Shown: positions 24,278 through 38,132 of the stretch, one piece after another
Layout: each line of letters starts with the position of its first letter
Position numbering within the stretch: position 1 is the first letter of the stretch
Source: Cryptomeria japonica
Taxonomy: Eukaryota; Streptophyta; Pinopsida; Cupressales; Cupressaceae
Reading direction: 5' to 3'
DNA: 64,000 bases
Assembly (NCBI RefSeq): GCF_030272615.1
Contig: NC_081410.1
Span: 223,193,415-223,257,414, forward strand
Notes under the pieces: generated by a model
What the model saw: the letters and a program-made list of their open reading frames with translations, nothing else
The model's database searches: none
What the model was told of the DNA's origin: nothing
Translations under genes and position numbers: made by a program

Positions 24278-25304
24278 TATCGATTTCAGAATTATCTAAC
24301 TAATATTTATATAAAATTTGTATTATTGTAACCAAAACGATGCTTAATAAAGATGTATTTCTTTTTGTACGAAAGACAATAAACATTCGATATATAGTAC
24401 ATTACGTCGTAAAATCAAACTTATAAATAATCCTATTAAGAATGATCAACATAATTGAATATGACTCATAATTACCTACGCGTATATGAATATGTATATG
24501 TCTGAGTCCGAATCTACATATTAAATATGTATAACGATAGTATAAATTGAAAACCAATCATCGAACATAGTTTTCGATAATTTACCTTCTTCTACACGAA
24601 GGACGTTAAATCCTAGCATCACTATTATCAATAATCTTTCACCCTTCATGGACAAATAAACACAACAAGCAATAATTAAAATCACTAAACACACAAACAA
24701 AGCAAACCACAAGCAAATACTCACAAAAATCAAACAACAAAATATGAAGGCCGAACAAACTGACTGGATGACCAACTGACGACACTCACACGAGTGTAAC
24801 TGAATCAAATAGGGTCAACTACTATCTCCTCCACTTCCATCGAAAAATATATAAGGTATGCTCAGACCTGTGAAGCTAGGTGGAGACGATACCCCATACC
24901 TACCCGGTACTTGTACCTGCAATATCCTGCATCGTCGAACCACACATGCATATATACAATATAGAAAACACGGCATACACACCGATGATGGAGAATTGCG
25001 TCATTCCCTGTCTCACCGAAATGAGTGAAGGATTATCATCCCCTTGCATCCAATACACTCGCAAACACACAACATATAATTCCACATTGCATAGATAAAG
25101 TAAAATGTTAGTACATAGCAATAATCCATAAAATGCCATAAATCACAAGTACTGAAATACTGCAAATAAGTTATGCATCTCATTCAAATAAAGCATGGAA
25201 TAATGTCATATAAGTCTAAATAACAAATCATGGTAATGTATCCATTGAAAGTAAACAATAATAAAATATGAGTCTAATGAGTTCAAACGAGTAGGGGTAC
25301 TACA

Positions 25305-26888
25305 TTCTCCCCCCCAAAACTAGGCTTACTCATGGAAGCCTAAAACAAATAAGAATACAACTCTCTCATCTTTGCTGCATCCTCCCAAGTTATCGAGGTC
25401 TCATCGTTTGGGTCCCATAGGACCCTTACCTGGTTGATGGTGGGACCCCTGAGGATCAACTTGGCAGTCATCTACCACTGAAAACACTCTATGGGATCTC
25501 CCTGCATCTCCCACTATAGGCTCTGATGTTGCTGGCCTTTGACTACCTATATTGTGAAAATGTTGAGGGCACTGCATAGCTCTGTGACCAAACTGTCCAC
25601 AAGAGAAGCAAGCTCCTCTACCTGGTCCTCTATTACCTATTGGCCCACTAGAATACTGAAAACTTTCTTGGCTAGGGATGTGAGATTCACTCTTCGAGGA
25701 CTACCTTATAGGGCCCTAAAATTGTTTCAGTTTCGATGATTGTTGCTACTGCTATCCACCCTTAGCGGGTGCCTGAGGAGTCCTAAATGGTGCAACTGAC
25801 TGGGACTGATTTCTCCATGCTCTATTCCCACTGGAAGGTGCACTCCCTATCTGCACACCTGGCTGACCACCAAGTGCATAGCTAAGGTTCAACTCAACTA
25901 ATCTGGCTTTAGCCATAGCTATCTCTACTAAAGTTGGCTCAAACACCCTAACACCTCCATTGATGTGGTCATTCAAGCCCCTTTGGAAGTGTTGTACAAG
26001 CATAGCCTCATCATTACCAATTTTAGCATACTACTTGAGCTCATAGAACCTGTGCTCATACTGTTCTACTATCATACTATATTGACGTAGTGCATGGAAC
26101 TCATCTGCCTGAGTCTGTCTCCACTGGGGTGAGAGAAACCATGCCCTGAATCTCTTCAGAAATAGCTCCCATGTCATGGTGTTAATGCACACACCAATCT
26201 TCTCCTCCTCTAGTCTCCACCAGATCGAAGCAAAGTTTTCAAGATGCATAATAGCACATCTCACCTTGGTGTTGCTACTATATGGGAACATAGCAAAACA
26301 CTGATCCAGAACGATAAGCTAAGTCTCTGCCTCGAGACCGGTACCCATACCATCAAAGAAAGGAGGGTTGGACCTCATCAAGTCCTTTATGTGACCCAAG
26401 GAAGCTGGATCTCCGTTATCTGCAATCTCCCTCCTCCTGGGTGATCTTTCCCTCTCTCTCTCTCCTCTGGAACTGGCTGATCAACCTTAGGCCTAGGACC
26501 TAACCTAGCAAGAACCTCCTGAAACATTTGTCTTAGCTCTTCCCTTTCGGGAACCTGTTCTTCTGCATGCTATGAATCCTGGTGAACAGATTGTTCCAGC
26601 TCAACACTCACATGAGTAGGTGGTGGTGAAGGACTGTGATGATCAGATCCATGGCCTCATCCTCCACCTCTACCTCCACCTCTGCCTCTATTGTGACCAG
26701 CCATGCGGCCACCTCCCCTAGCTTTCCTAGCCATGACCTAGCACTACAAAAGTGAAAATGGTTCAGATCTATGACAAGGATAAACAAGGGAAACACAAAC
26801 ATTAAAACCGAAGCCAAAAAGGTCAAGTTGAATAGGCACACTACAAAACCCAGAGTACCTAGTGTTGAAACTTGGCTTTGATACCAAA
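25305..26888 (-). pseudogene. gag: Element E Gag (broken) with polypurine tract and primer site
   Basis: Read on the minus strand. The primer site lies next to the LTR: TTTGGTATCAAAGCCAAG (26888-26871). Gag runs from ATG 26734 with a Gly/Arg-rich start, then a Ty3-type capsid region (CAIMHLENFASIWWRLEEEK, FLKRFRAWFLSPQWR, YEHRFYELK), then VQHFQRGLNDHINGGV and a complete zinc knuckle CFSCGQFGHRAMQC near 25585. Several in-frame stops occur, e.g. after ELK and after APAKGG. Coding fades before a G7 polypurine tract (about 25305-25316). Protease and pol are absent. Confidence 0.82.
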
Positions 26889-29874
26889 TGTAATGCCCCG
26901 TCAGAAACCCTAAAGGAAAACAATACAATCTATGCAACTAAGGATGAAATAATTTAATTTTTTTATTTTTATTTTTTTTAAAAGATCAAGTGCTTGAATT
27001 AAATCATTGCACATCTAATAACATAGCGGAAGTCTAACTCCTAAATTTCCTAAGGGTCACCAACAAAGATTACTTCGTAAATTATATTAACACCACGGAA
27101 AAACCTACTGTTTAGCTTTATAGGAAAATTAAATGTTTAAGATAAAAATTCCACAATGAAAGAATTTAAAGTACTCCGAAGCAACCATTTAATATATACA
27201 AAAGAATTAATTAACTGAAATAACATGCATTCCAATGTTTCTCTATTTTACAATATTCAAAAAATACAAAAATACACCATGAATTAAAATGTTACAAAAT
27301 GAAGGTTACATAAAAGTTCCGATACAAGACCTCAAGATTTCAACTGAACAATGGTCACGAACATAAGTTGGTACATGAACCATGAACCAAGAACTCCAAT
27401 GAAGTTCTTCCTCACCTAAAGATACATTCCAATACATCCGATGGGAAGTGGCACTACCACCCGACCATGTGATCCTGAAATGGAACCACCCCACCGTGTT
27501 GGAGATAGTAGATAACCCTCAAGAAAGAAAAATGAGACAAGTATGAAAAGACTACAAGACTCCACACACATCCATGTGACTCCACTCACAAAACACTAGT
27601 GACTCTAAGGAAAGAGTGTCATTGCATAGTTTACGATGGATACTATGGTACAACCTCCTAGGTCCCGGCCCCCATCTTGGGTTGTCCTGGTAACCTCTTC
27701 CGGCTTCTGGCTCCAACTAAGTCTCATGCGGACCCTACCAATCCTTTCATGAAGACAAGGTGGTAAGGTTGCCATTCCAGGCCTTCTCGCTACATTATGA
27801 GCCTTGTACTAGCACTCACCTATGTACGAGGCACATTATCTTAATTAATGTTTATCTCACCCATCCCAAATCAATTGTTAGGTTATCACTTTTTAACTAA
27901 CTTTCAACAGGTTATCCTATCATCCACTTCGGGCATGTCCACCGCTCGAAAGCCACTCTCTCTCATAGGACACTATAGGATAGTTCTCTCTATCAGAACT
28001 CTATGGTGACACAGACAACCATACCTAATCCTGACATACCACAAGTGAAGGAAACAAATTTCACTAACCATAGATTGACCATGTGGACAAAACATGCAAT
28101 GGCTCATAAGGTTATACAATTTACACCTGACCAAGCAATATAATAGCATTGAACACAATTACATCTCAAACAGAATCACAATAGAATTTAAACTTGACTA
28201 CAACACCTTTTACACAAGACCTAATACAGACAATCTTTCTTAAAACAACCAAATGTATAAATAGCTTGCAATTTAAGATTTCCAGAAAATAATAAGAATT
28301 TCAACTATATTAAACCAAGTAAATCAAAGTCATCATTTGTTGTGAAAAGAGGTAAATAAATCAGGGCACATGGACATCTAGAGAGCTTAGGCGATATAAA
28401 CTTAGAATTTAAATTCATAAGAAATGTCGATACTTTCTTAAAGAAACATATTTGCTATATTACGTCTTCCATAACATCTATCATGCTCCCTATCCACTAA
28501 CCCTATAATATAACTACAAGATTAAATATCCCTATTCACTACTATAGAAATCAAATTAGTTAACATTTATTTCACTATGATTTCCATTCAACTATTTTAA
28601 ACGACTAATAATTATATTTTTAATTAACAATTATATAAGCATAATCATATAAATCACCATAACCTATGTCCAAAAATACAAATTCCACCCTTCCTTAAAT
28701 ATTAACCAAAATCAAATGAAACCCTGACCTGTTTGCAAGCTTGAATCTGATTTGTGAAACTTCTGACGATCTTCCACCAATTAGCTCTATGCCTTGCTTG
28801 TCAATCTCAAACTTGCTATTCTTCAACTCGCTATTCTCCAACTTGCTATTGTCCAACTTTCTATTCTCCTATTTCATTCTCTATTCCTTCATTGCATCTC
28901 CACCCCCCCTTCTCTTCCCACTCAATGGTTATATATATAGTGTAGTCGTGTACCCACTTTCCTACTTTCGAGCTATCTCTACTAGAGGTGGATTGATTCC
29001 AAGTGACACCACTCAAGATCTAATTACAACAACATAACAGTCCTACTCATAATTGAACACCTATGTGTTCATCATGTAAAGTTCTTCATTACCTATTTCA
29101 TGACACCACACTTCTAAAGTGGTTAAGTTCTTATTTATAGATAATACATGTGGCTTTTGACTTCAATACTAAATTGACTTTACTAACAATAGCTTCCTAA
29201 CAATGTGCAAGGTTAAATTACCATATAATTCACATTGAAAATGGTGTATATGGGTGGGTTTACGTGGGCTGATGAACCACGTTATTTTCTAAGTTTATCC
29301 TCACATTAATTTTTACCCGTACATTACTGCCTTCCACCACATCCCTTAATGGACATGGTTGCATGCAAATTGGTACCCCCACCGTTATTTCTTGTTGACG
29401 TGGGGTTTATATAATGCAAAGGGAGGAGGGCACGTATACAAAAGGGAGGAGGGTGGTCGGTATTATTAAGGGGGTGGTCGATAGTAATATTGACCACCCT
29501 ACTTATTAGTTTTTATTAAAACTTTATTAAAACTTACAACCCGCCACCCTCCAATATTTGCTATTTATATTATGTTATATATATTTTTTTAATTTATTTT
29601 AATTTCCATTTTTTCTTTATTATATATTTTTATTATAAAGTTAATTAATTACTGACCCTTTTATTAATATAAATATTTAAACATTAATATTTAACAAATT
29701 AAATATATATGTAAATATATATATTTTGATTCTTCAATAAAACAATATTTATAATTAATTTTCTTTTTTAAATATTTTTTTTTAATATATCATAATTACA
29801 TATTTATATATTTGTATATGGTCGATTCATATACATATGTATAATATGTATTTATATTTATTCTCACGATAATT

Positions 29875-29916
<42 letters not shown>

Positions 29917-30943
29917 GATCGATTTCACAATTATCTAACTAATATTTATATAAAATTTGTATTATTGTAACCAAAACGATGCTTAATAAAGATGTATTTC
30001 TTTTTGTACGAAAGACAATAAACATTCGATATATAGTACGTTACGTCGTAAAATCCAACCTATAAATAATCCTATTAAGAATGATCAACATAATTGAATA
30101 TGACTCATAATTACCTATGCGTATATGAATATGTATATGTCTGAGTCCGAATCTACATATTAAATACGTATAACGATAGTATAAATTGAAAACCAATCAT
30201 CGAAAATAGTTTTCAATAATTTGCCTACTTCTACACGAAGGACGTTAAATCCTAGCATCACTATTATCAACAATCTTTCACCCTTCATGGACAAATAAAC
30301 ACAACAAGCAATAATTAAAATCACTAAACACACAAACATAGCAAACCTCAAGCAAATACTCACAAAAATCAAACAACAAAATATGAAGGCCGAACAAACT
30401 AACCGGACGACCAACCGATGACACTCACATGAGTGTAACTTAATCAAATAGGGTCAACTACTATCTCCTCCACTTCCATCGGAAAATATATAAGGTACGT
30501 TCAAACTTGTGAAGCCAGGTGGAGACGATACCCCGTACCTACCTGGTACTTGTACCTACAATATCCTGCATCATTGAACGACACATGCATATATACAATA
30601 TAGAAAACACGGCATACACATTGATGAAGGAGAATCGTGACGTTCCCTGTCTCACCAAAATGAGTGAAGGAGAATCATCCCCTTGCATCCAATACACTCG
30701 CAGACACACAACATATAATTCCACATTGCATAGATAAAGTAAAATGTTAGTACATAGCAATAATCCATAAAATGCCATAAATCACAAGTACTGAAATACT
30801 GCAAATAAGTTATGCATCTCATTCAGATAAAGCGTGGAATAATGTCATATAAGTCTAAATAACAAATCATGGTAATGTATCCACTGAAAGTAAACAATAA
30901 TAAAATATGAGTCTAATGAGTTCAAACGAGTAGGGGTACTACA
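26889..30943 (-). repeat. Element E LTR copy b
   Basis: 4055 bp with the same ends as copy a. Shares with copy c a 22-bp insertion near 29430 and a gtttatat start to the AT tract. It has lost one hairpin of the GTAA pair by a deletion at 29460. Confidence 0.88.
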
Positions 30944-31622
30944 TTCTCCCCCCCAAAACTAGGCTTACTCCTAGAAATGTAAAACAAATAAGAATACAAC
31001 TCTCTCATCTTCGCTGCATCCTCCCAAGTCGCTGATGTCTTATCATTTGGGTCCCATAGGACCCTTACCTGGTCGATGGTGTGACCCCTGAGGATCAACT
31101 TGGACCTCATCAAGTCCATTATGTGACCCAAGGAAGCAGGATCTCCGTTATCTACAATCTCCCTCCTCCTAGGTGATCTTTCCCTCTCTCTCTCTCTCCT
31201 CTAGAACTGGTTGATCAACCTCAGGCTTGGGACCTAACCTAGCAAGAACCTCTTGAAACATTTGTCTCAGCTCTTCCATTTTGGGAACCTATTCTTCTGC
31301 ATGCTGTGAATCCTGGTGAATAGACTATTCCGGCTCAACACTCACATGAGTAGGTGGTGGTGAGGGACTGTAATGATCAGATCCATGGCCCCGTCCTCCA
31401 CCTCTACCTCCACCTCTGCCTCTATTGTGATCAGCCGTATGGCCACCTCCCCTAGCTCTCCTAGCCATGACCTACCACTACAAAAGTGAAAATGGTTCAG
31501 ATCTATGACAAGGATAAACAAGGGAAACACAAACATTAAAACCTAAGCCAAAAAGGTTAAGTTGAATAGGCACACTACAAAACCCAGAGTACCTAGTGTT
31601 GAAACTTGGCTCCGATACCAAA
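30944..31622 (-). pseudogene. gag: Element E second internal region, 905-bp deletion
   Basis: Equals 25305-26888 minus the part between about 25465 and 26369; ttgg stands at both breakpoints. The gag start (ATG 31468) and its Gly/Arg-rich N-terminus remain, while the capsid core and zinc knuckle are gone. Primer site and polypurine tract are kept, so this version could be copied but makes no Gag. Confidence 0.85.
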
Positions 31623-34622
31623 TGTAATGCCCCGTCAGAAACCCTAAAGGAAAACAATACAATCTATGCAGCTAAGGATGAAATAATTTAATTTTTTTTT
31701 TTTTTAAAAGAACAAGTGCTTGAATTAAACCATTGCACATCTAATAACACAGCGGAAGTCTAACTCCTAAATTTCCTAAGGGTCACCAACAAAGATTACT
31801 TTGTAAATTATATTAACACCACGGAAAAACCTACTGTTCAGCTTTATAGGAAAATTAAATGTTTAAGATAAAAATTCCACAATGAAAGAAATCAAAGTAC
31901 TCCAAAGCAACCATTTAATATATACAAAAGAATTAATTAACTGAAATAACATGCATTCTAATGTTTCTCTATTTTACAATATTCAAAAAATACAAAAATA
32001 CAACAAGAATTAAAATGTTACAAAATGAAGGTTACATAAAAGTTCTGATACAAGACCTCCTCAAGATTTCAACTGAACAATGGTCATGAACATGAGTTGG
32101 TACATGAACCACGAACCAAGAACTCCAACGATGTCCTTCCTCACTTGAAGATACATTCCAGTACATCCGATGGGAAGTGGCACCACCACTCGACCATGTG
32201 ATCCCAAAATGGAACCACCCCACTATGCTGGAGATAGTAGATAACCCTCAAGCAAGCAAAATGAGATAAGTACGAAAGGAATACAAGAATCCACACACAT
32301 CCATGTGACTCCACTCACAAAACACTAGTGACTCTAAGGAAAGAGTGTCATCGCATAGCTTACGATGGATACCATGGTATAGCCTCCTAGGTCCCAGCCC
32401 CCATCCTGGGCTATCTTGGTAACCTCTCCCAACTTCTGGCTCCAACTAAGTCTCATGCGGACCCTACCAATCCTTTCATGAAGGCAAGGTGGTAAGGTTA
32501 CGATTCTAGGCCATCTTGCTACATTATGAGCCTTGTACTAGCACTCACCTATGTACGAGGCACATTATCTTAATTAATGTTTATCTCACCCATCCCAAAT
32601 CAATTGTTAGGTTATCACTATTTAACTAATTTTTGACGGGTTATCCTATCATCCACTTCAGGCACGGCTCTCGCTTGAAAGCCACTCTCTCTCATAGGAC
32701 ACTATAGGATAGTTCTCTCTATTAGAACTCTATGGTGACACAGACAACCATACCTAATCCTGACATACGACACGTGAAAAAAACAAATTTCACTAACCAT
32801 AGATTGACCATGTGGAAAAAACACGCAATGGCTCATAAGGTTATACAATCTACACCTAACCAAGAAATATAATAACATTGAACACAATGACATCTCAAAC
32901 AGAATCACAACGGAATTTAAACTTGACTGCAACACCTTTTACACAAGAGCTAATACAGACAATCTTTCTTAAAACAGCCAAATGTATAAATAGCTTGCAA
33001 TTTAAGATTTCCAGAAAATAATAAGAATTTCAACTACATTAAACCAAATAAATCGAAGTCGTCATTTGTTGAGAAAAGAGGTAAATAAATCAGGGCACAT
33101 GGACATCTAAAGAGCTTAGGTGATATAAACTTAGAATTTTAATTCATAAGAAATGTCGATACTTTCTTAAAGAAACATATTTGCTATATTACGTCTTCCA
33201 TAACATCTATCATGCTCCCTATCCACTAACCCTATAATATAACTACAAGATTAAATATCCCTATTCACTACTATAGAAATCAAATTAGTTAACATTTATT
33301 TCACTATGATTTCCATTCAGCTATTTTAAACGACTACTAATTATATTTTTAATTAACAATGATATAAGCATAATCATATAAATCACCATAACCTATGTCC
33401 AAAAATACAAATTCCACCCTTCCTTAAATATTAAACAAAATCAAATGAAACCCTGACCTCTTTGCAATATTGAATCTAATTTGTGAAACTTCTGACGATC
33501 TTCCACCAATTAGCTCTATGCCTTGCTTGTCAATCTCAAACTTGCTATTCTTCAACTTGCTATTCTCCAACTTGCTATTCTCCAACTTGCTATTCTCCTA
33601 TTTCATTCTCTATTCCTTCATTGTATCTCCATCCCCCCTTCTCTTCCCACTCAATGGTTATATATATAGTGTAGCTGTCTACCCACTTTCCTACTTTCGG
33701 GCTATCTCTACTAGAGGTGGATTGATTCCAAGTGACACCACTCAAGATCTAATTACAACATAACAATCCTAGTCATAATTGAACACCTATGTGTTCATCA
33801 TGTAAAGTTCTTCATTACCTATTTCACGACACCACACTTCTAAAGTGGTTAAGTCCTTATTTATAGATAATACATGTGGCTTTTGACTTCAATAATCAAT
33901 TGACTTTACTAAAAATAGCTTCCTAACAATGTGCAAGGTTAAATTACCATATAATTCACATTGAAAATGGTGTATATGGGTGGGTTTACGTGGGCTGATG
34001 AACCACGTTATTTTCTAAGTTAATCCTCACATTAATTTTTACCCTTACATTACTCCCTTCCACCACATCCCTTAATGGACATGGTTGCATGCAAATTGTT
34101 ACCCCCACTGTTATTGCTTGTTGACGTGGGGTTTATATAATGCAAAGGGAGGAGGGCACGTATACAAAAGGGAGGAGGGTGGTCGGTAGTAATACCGACC
34201 CCTCCCTTTATTAAGGGGGTGGTCGATAGTAATATCGATGACCCTACTGATTAGTTTTTATTAAAACTTTATTAAAACTTACAACCCGCCACCCTCCAAT
34301 ATTTGCTATTTATATTATGTTATATATATATATTTTTAATTTATTTTAATTTCCATTTTTTCTTTATTATATATTTTATTATAAAGTTAATTAATTAATG
34401 ACCCTTTTATTAATATAAATATTTAAACATTAATATTTAACAAAATTAAATATATATGTAAATATATATATTTTGTTTCTTCAATAAAACAATATTTATA
34501 ATTAATTTTTTTTAAAATATATTTTTTTAATATATCGTAATTACATATTTATATATTTGTATATAGTCGATTCATATACATATGTATAATATGTATTTAT
34601 ATTTATTCTCACAATAATTGTT

Positions 34623-34658
<36 letters not shown>

Positions 34659-35702
34659 ATATATTATATATATACGATCGATTTCAGAATTATCTAACTA
34701 ATATTTATATAAAATTTGTATTATTGTAACCAAAACGATGCTTAATAAAGATGTATTTCTTTTTGTACGAAAGACAATAAACATTCGATATATAGTACGT
34801 TACGTCATAAAATCCAACTTATAAATAATCCTATTAAGAATGATCAACATAATTGAATATGACTCATAATTACCTATGCATATATGAATATGTATATGTC
34901 TGAGTCCGAATCTACATATTAAATATGTATAACGATAGTATAAATTGAAAACCAATCATCGAACATAGTTTTCAATAATTCGCCTACTTCTACACGAAGG
35001 ACGTTAAATCCTAGCATCACTATTATCAACAATCTTTCACCCTTCATGGACAAATAAACACAACAAGCAATAATTAAAATCACTAAACACACAAACAAAG
35101 CAAACCTCAAGCAAATACTCACAAAAATCAAACAACAAAATAAGAAGGCCGAACAAACTGATCGGATGACCAACTGATGACACTCACATGAGTGTAACTG
35201 AATCAAATAGGGTCAACTACTATCTCCTCCACTTCCATCAAAAAATATATAAGGTATGCTCAGACCTGTGAAGCCGGGTGGAGATGATACCTCGTACCTA
35301 CCCAGTACTTGTACCTGCAATATCCTACATCATCGAACCACACATGCATATATACAATATAAAAAACATGACATACACACCGATGAAGGAGAATCGTGAC
35401 GTTCCCTATCTCACCAAAATGAGTGAAGGAGAATCATCCCCTTGCATCCAATACACTTGCAGACACACAACATATAATTCCACATTGCATAGATAAAGTA
35501 AAATGTTAGTACATAGCAATAATCCATAAAATGCCATAAATCACAAGTACTAAAATACTGCAAATAAGTTATGCATCTCATTCAGATAAAGCATGGAATA
35601 ATGTCATATAAGTTTGAATAACAAATCATGGTAATGTATCCACTGAAAGTAAACAATAATAAAATATGAGTCTAATGAGTTCAAACGAGTCGGGGTACTA
35701 CA
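31623..35702 (-). repeat. Element E LTR copy c
   Basis: 4080 bp, ends cggggtactaca followed by the caagt duplication. Groups with copy b by the shared 22-bp insertion near 34157. The first GTAA hairpin is perfect here; the second is disturbed. Confidence 0.88.
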
Positions 35703-35707
35703 CAAGT

Positions 35708-35841
35708 TACACCAATTGAAATTGGTACTGCACCTGTAGCTAAAGTGAAAGGAAAGCAAAAGAAGTCTGATGAAAAATCTTCTCTGAAAAAGACCACAAG
35801 GGTGACTCAGAGTGTCCTAACCAAGAAGGAACCAGTGCCTA
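35708..35841 (+). pseudogene. Element D ORF2, part 2
   Basis: Short open piece between elements E and F, in frame with the end of part 1 once E and one caagt copy are ignored. Lys-rich and polar (KVKGKQKKSDEKSSLKKTTR), probably a flexible basic linker. Ends at the gccta duplication copy (35837-35841) of element F. Confidence 0.7.
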
Positions 35842-36903
35842 TGTTGGTATTTTGGTATGGTTTTGTCATTGATGTCAACACCTACTGAAACAATAGCACT
35901 TTGGAGAGCCAGCAACATTCACCGGCAAGCAAGTAAATATTGCATAGTTACTGGTATATGGTTCACCGGCAGGATATAATGTTCACTAGCACCTGGAATG
36001 ATATGAAAGACACTTGGTAATGTTGAAGACATCATGTGGACACTTTGTTTTGAAGAATTGATCATTGGTATATTCATATTTGCATATTTGCTTTTACCGG
36101 CAAATAGGTCCAGGGTTATCTAGGGTTACACCAGCAAGCTTATCTTTTCCAGATCAGCATGGCATGCCATGGAGATGATTTATTATTGTTGTAAATGCAT
36201 TAACCCAACATGTTCAATCAGTTATTGTATCGAATATTATATTGTATGTAAAATGTTTTTATTGTAATATCTTGTAGAGCCGACCTACTAAAATTGGTCT
36301 TAGGTTATGGTATAAATGTAAGATTTTATTTGTAAGATTGTATGTGGAATGTGAAAAAGAATTGTGTGAAGGTATATGCGAGATTAAGCAGAGGTATACA
36401 TGAAGACATCATTTGATGGTGAAGCTAGGTTTTTGTAGAAGCATATCAGCATTACACCGGTACTGAATCCAGCATATGAAGATGCTATTTTGTGCAGTAC
36501 ATTCTTATTGGATTTAACAATCCAACTGTAGTCAGTGTGACTCTCATTTTGTGATTGAGCAGTGAGCTCTAGGCTGTTGGCCTTTCTGCATGCGCAGACC
36601 CCATTTATGTACACTTACCATCTACAGTAGTATCATCTGATTGTGGGTAAGGTTTCCCACTATGGTTTTTCCCCTTACAGGATTTCCACGTACAAATATT
36701 GGTGTTATGTGTTGTGGATAAATCTATGTTTATGTTTCATGCATTAATTTTTACCAGTATAGAAATTTACTGTTAACACTTTCAATCGGCACACTTAACT
36801 GGTTTACCAGTATTAAGCATTAAGTTGGTTAATTGGTTTTTGGTTTAAATTTATTAGACAACTGATTCACCCCCCACCTCTCAGTTGTCTCCGGGACCTA
36901 ACA
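35842..36903 (+). repeat. Element F 5' LTR
   Basis: TGTTGGTATTTTGG to gggacctaaca, 1062 bp. TATA-like ggtataaatg near 36309, box ctatggtttttccccttaca near 36660, and the C-rich run near 36868. The primer site atcagtatcaaagctt follows at 36904 with changes from the consensus. Confidence 0.88.
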
Positions 36904-36959
36904 ATCAGTATCAAAGCTTAGTCCTCTTTTGCAAAAGTTTAACAACTTGAGGAGATCCA

Positions 36960-38132
36960 ATGTCTACTAATTATTTCAGGAAGGACAGTACTAAACTTGA
37001 TTGAACCAACTATGGGATATGGAAGATCAGGATGGAGACACATCTGAATTGCATCGGTAAAGACATCTGGGAAGTTACAAAGAATGGTTATACTACTACT
37101 GTAGCTAGTCAGACTGCTCCAACTACCTTAGCTAAAGATGAAGAGAATGATTGCAAAGCAAGAGAAGCACTTTTGAGTGCATTATCAGATCAATAAATCA
37201 TGGGATTATCAGATAGGTCTACTGCTAAAGCTATTTGGGATCATTTGGAAACACTAAATGAAGGAGATTCCACAGTCAAGATTGCAAAACTTGAAAGCTT
37301 CCGAGTCAGGTATGAACATCTGAAAATGGAAGAAGATGAAAGGATCTCTGCTTTTATGGAAAGGGTAAATGAAATTATTTTGGGTATTAAATGTTGTGGA
37401 GGAACCTTAAGTGAGGATGAAATTGTTTCAAAAATCTTAAGAGGATTGGCATCGACATATAAAATAAAGGTTACTACTATAAATGAGTTGAGAACACTGC
37501 CTAATACATCAGTAACTAGGGATACGTTGATTGGAAAACTTTCAACCTTTGAAATTGAGGAATTTGATCCTGTTGCTACTATAAAAAATGATTTAGCCTT
37601 TAAAGCGTCAACATCATTTGCTCCATCATTTGACAAATTAGACTGGAAATCCTTTTATGCAAGAGAACTTGAAGAAACCAGGAAGGAAAATGAAGAGCTT
37701 GAAGAACTTGAAGCACTATTTGCAAGAAAAATGCCAAAAGGTCTAGTTGGAAGTAAGTATGAAGGTAAAAGACCCTTTAAATGTTTTAACTGCAATAAGA
37801 TTGATCATATGGCTTCGAGATGCCCTAATAGACATGCTAGACTAAGAGAAGAAGCTAGAAGAACATACAAGCCTAATCCTGAATATCAGAGATACAAATT
37901 TAAGAAGAACAAAGACAAATCTTGTTACATTGTTGATGAAGGTGTGACTGATGATTCTGATGAGGATCCAGTAGACAATGGATGGGTTTTTGTTTCTATA
38001 ACAGAAGATCAACCGACACCTACTGCTCAATCGGTAGAACAAGCCCTAGCAGCCAAAGTTGAAGCAAAGGATGAATGGATCATTGACTCAGGATGCTCAC
38101 ATAACATGATAGGAGACAAAGGTAAATTTTGA
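36960..38132 (+). pseudogene. gag: Element F Gag and protease start, copy 1
   Basis: One frame from ATG 36960 (MSTNYFRKDS) with a TGA near 37002 and a TAA near 37196, then open for 310 codons. Shows a near-complete Gag core (RISAFMERVNEIILGIKCCG), a coiled acidic stretch ENEELEELEALF, zinc knuckle CFNCNKIDHMASRC with all four ligands, and the protease box WIIDSGCSHNMIGDKGKF before the stop. This is the best-preserved Gag of the B/F/G family in the window. Confidence 0.85.

Larger units (their letters stand above)
21218..25304 (-). repeat. Element E LTR copy a
   Basis: 4087 bp. The plus strand begins tgtaatgccc and ends ggggtactaca; the coding strand begins TGTAGTACCCC. Lacks the 22-bp insertion around cacgtatacaaaa that copies b and c share near 29430 and 34157. 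Carries the largest AT microsatellite. A 95-codon hydrophobic open frame (24808 to 24521, sense strand) is open in all three LTR copies. Confidence 0.88.
21218..35702 (-). mobile_element. Element E: gag-only Ty3-type element with three LTRs and two internal regions
   Basis: Structure: LTR 21218-25304, internal 25305-26888, LTR 26889-30943, shortened internal 30944-31622, LTR 31623-35702. Target duplication caagt occurs once on each outer side (21213-21217, 35703-35707) and the host frame of D ORF2 rejoins exactly. Minus orientation is set by gag, primer site and polypurine tract. The second internal region is 905 bp shorter than the first with ttgg at both deletion ends. No pol is present. 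A single duplication around three LTRs implies recombination or a multimeric cDNA rather than separate insertions. Confidence 0.88.
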
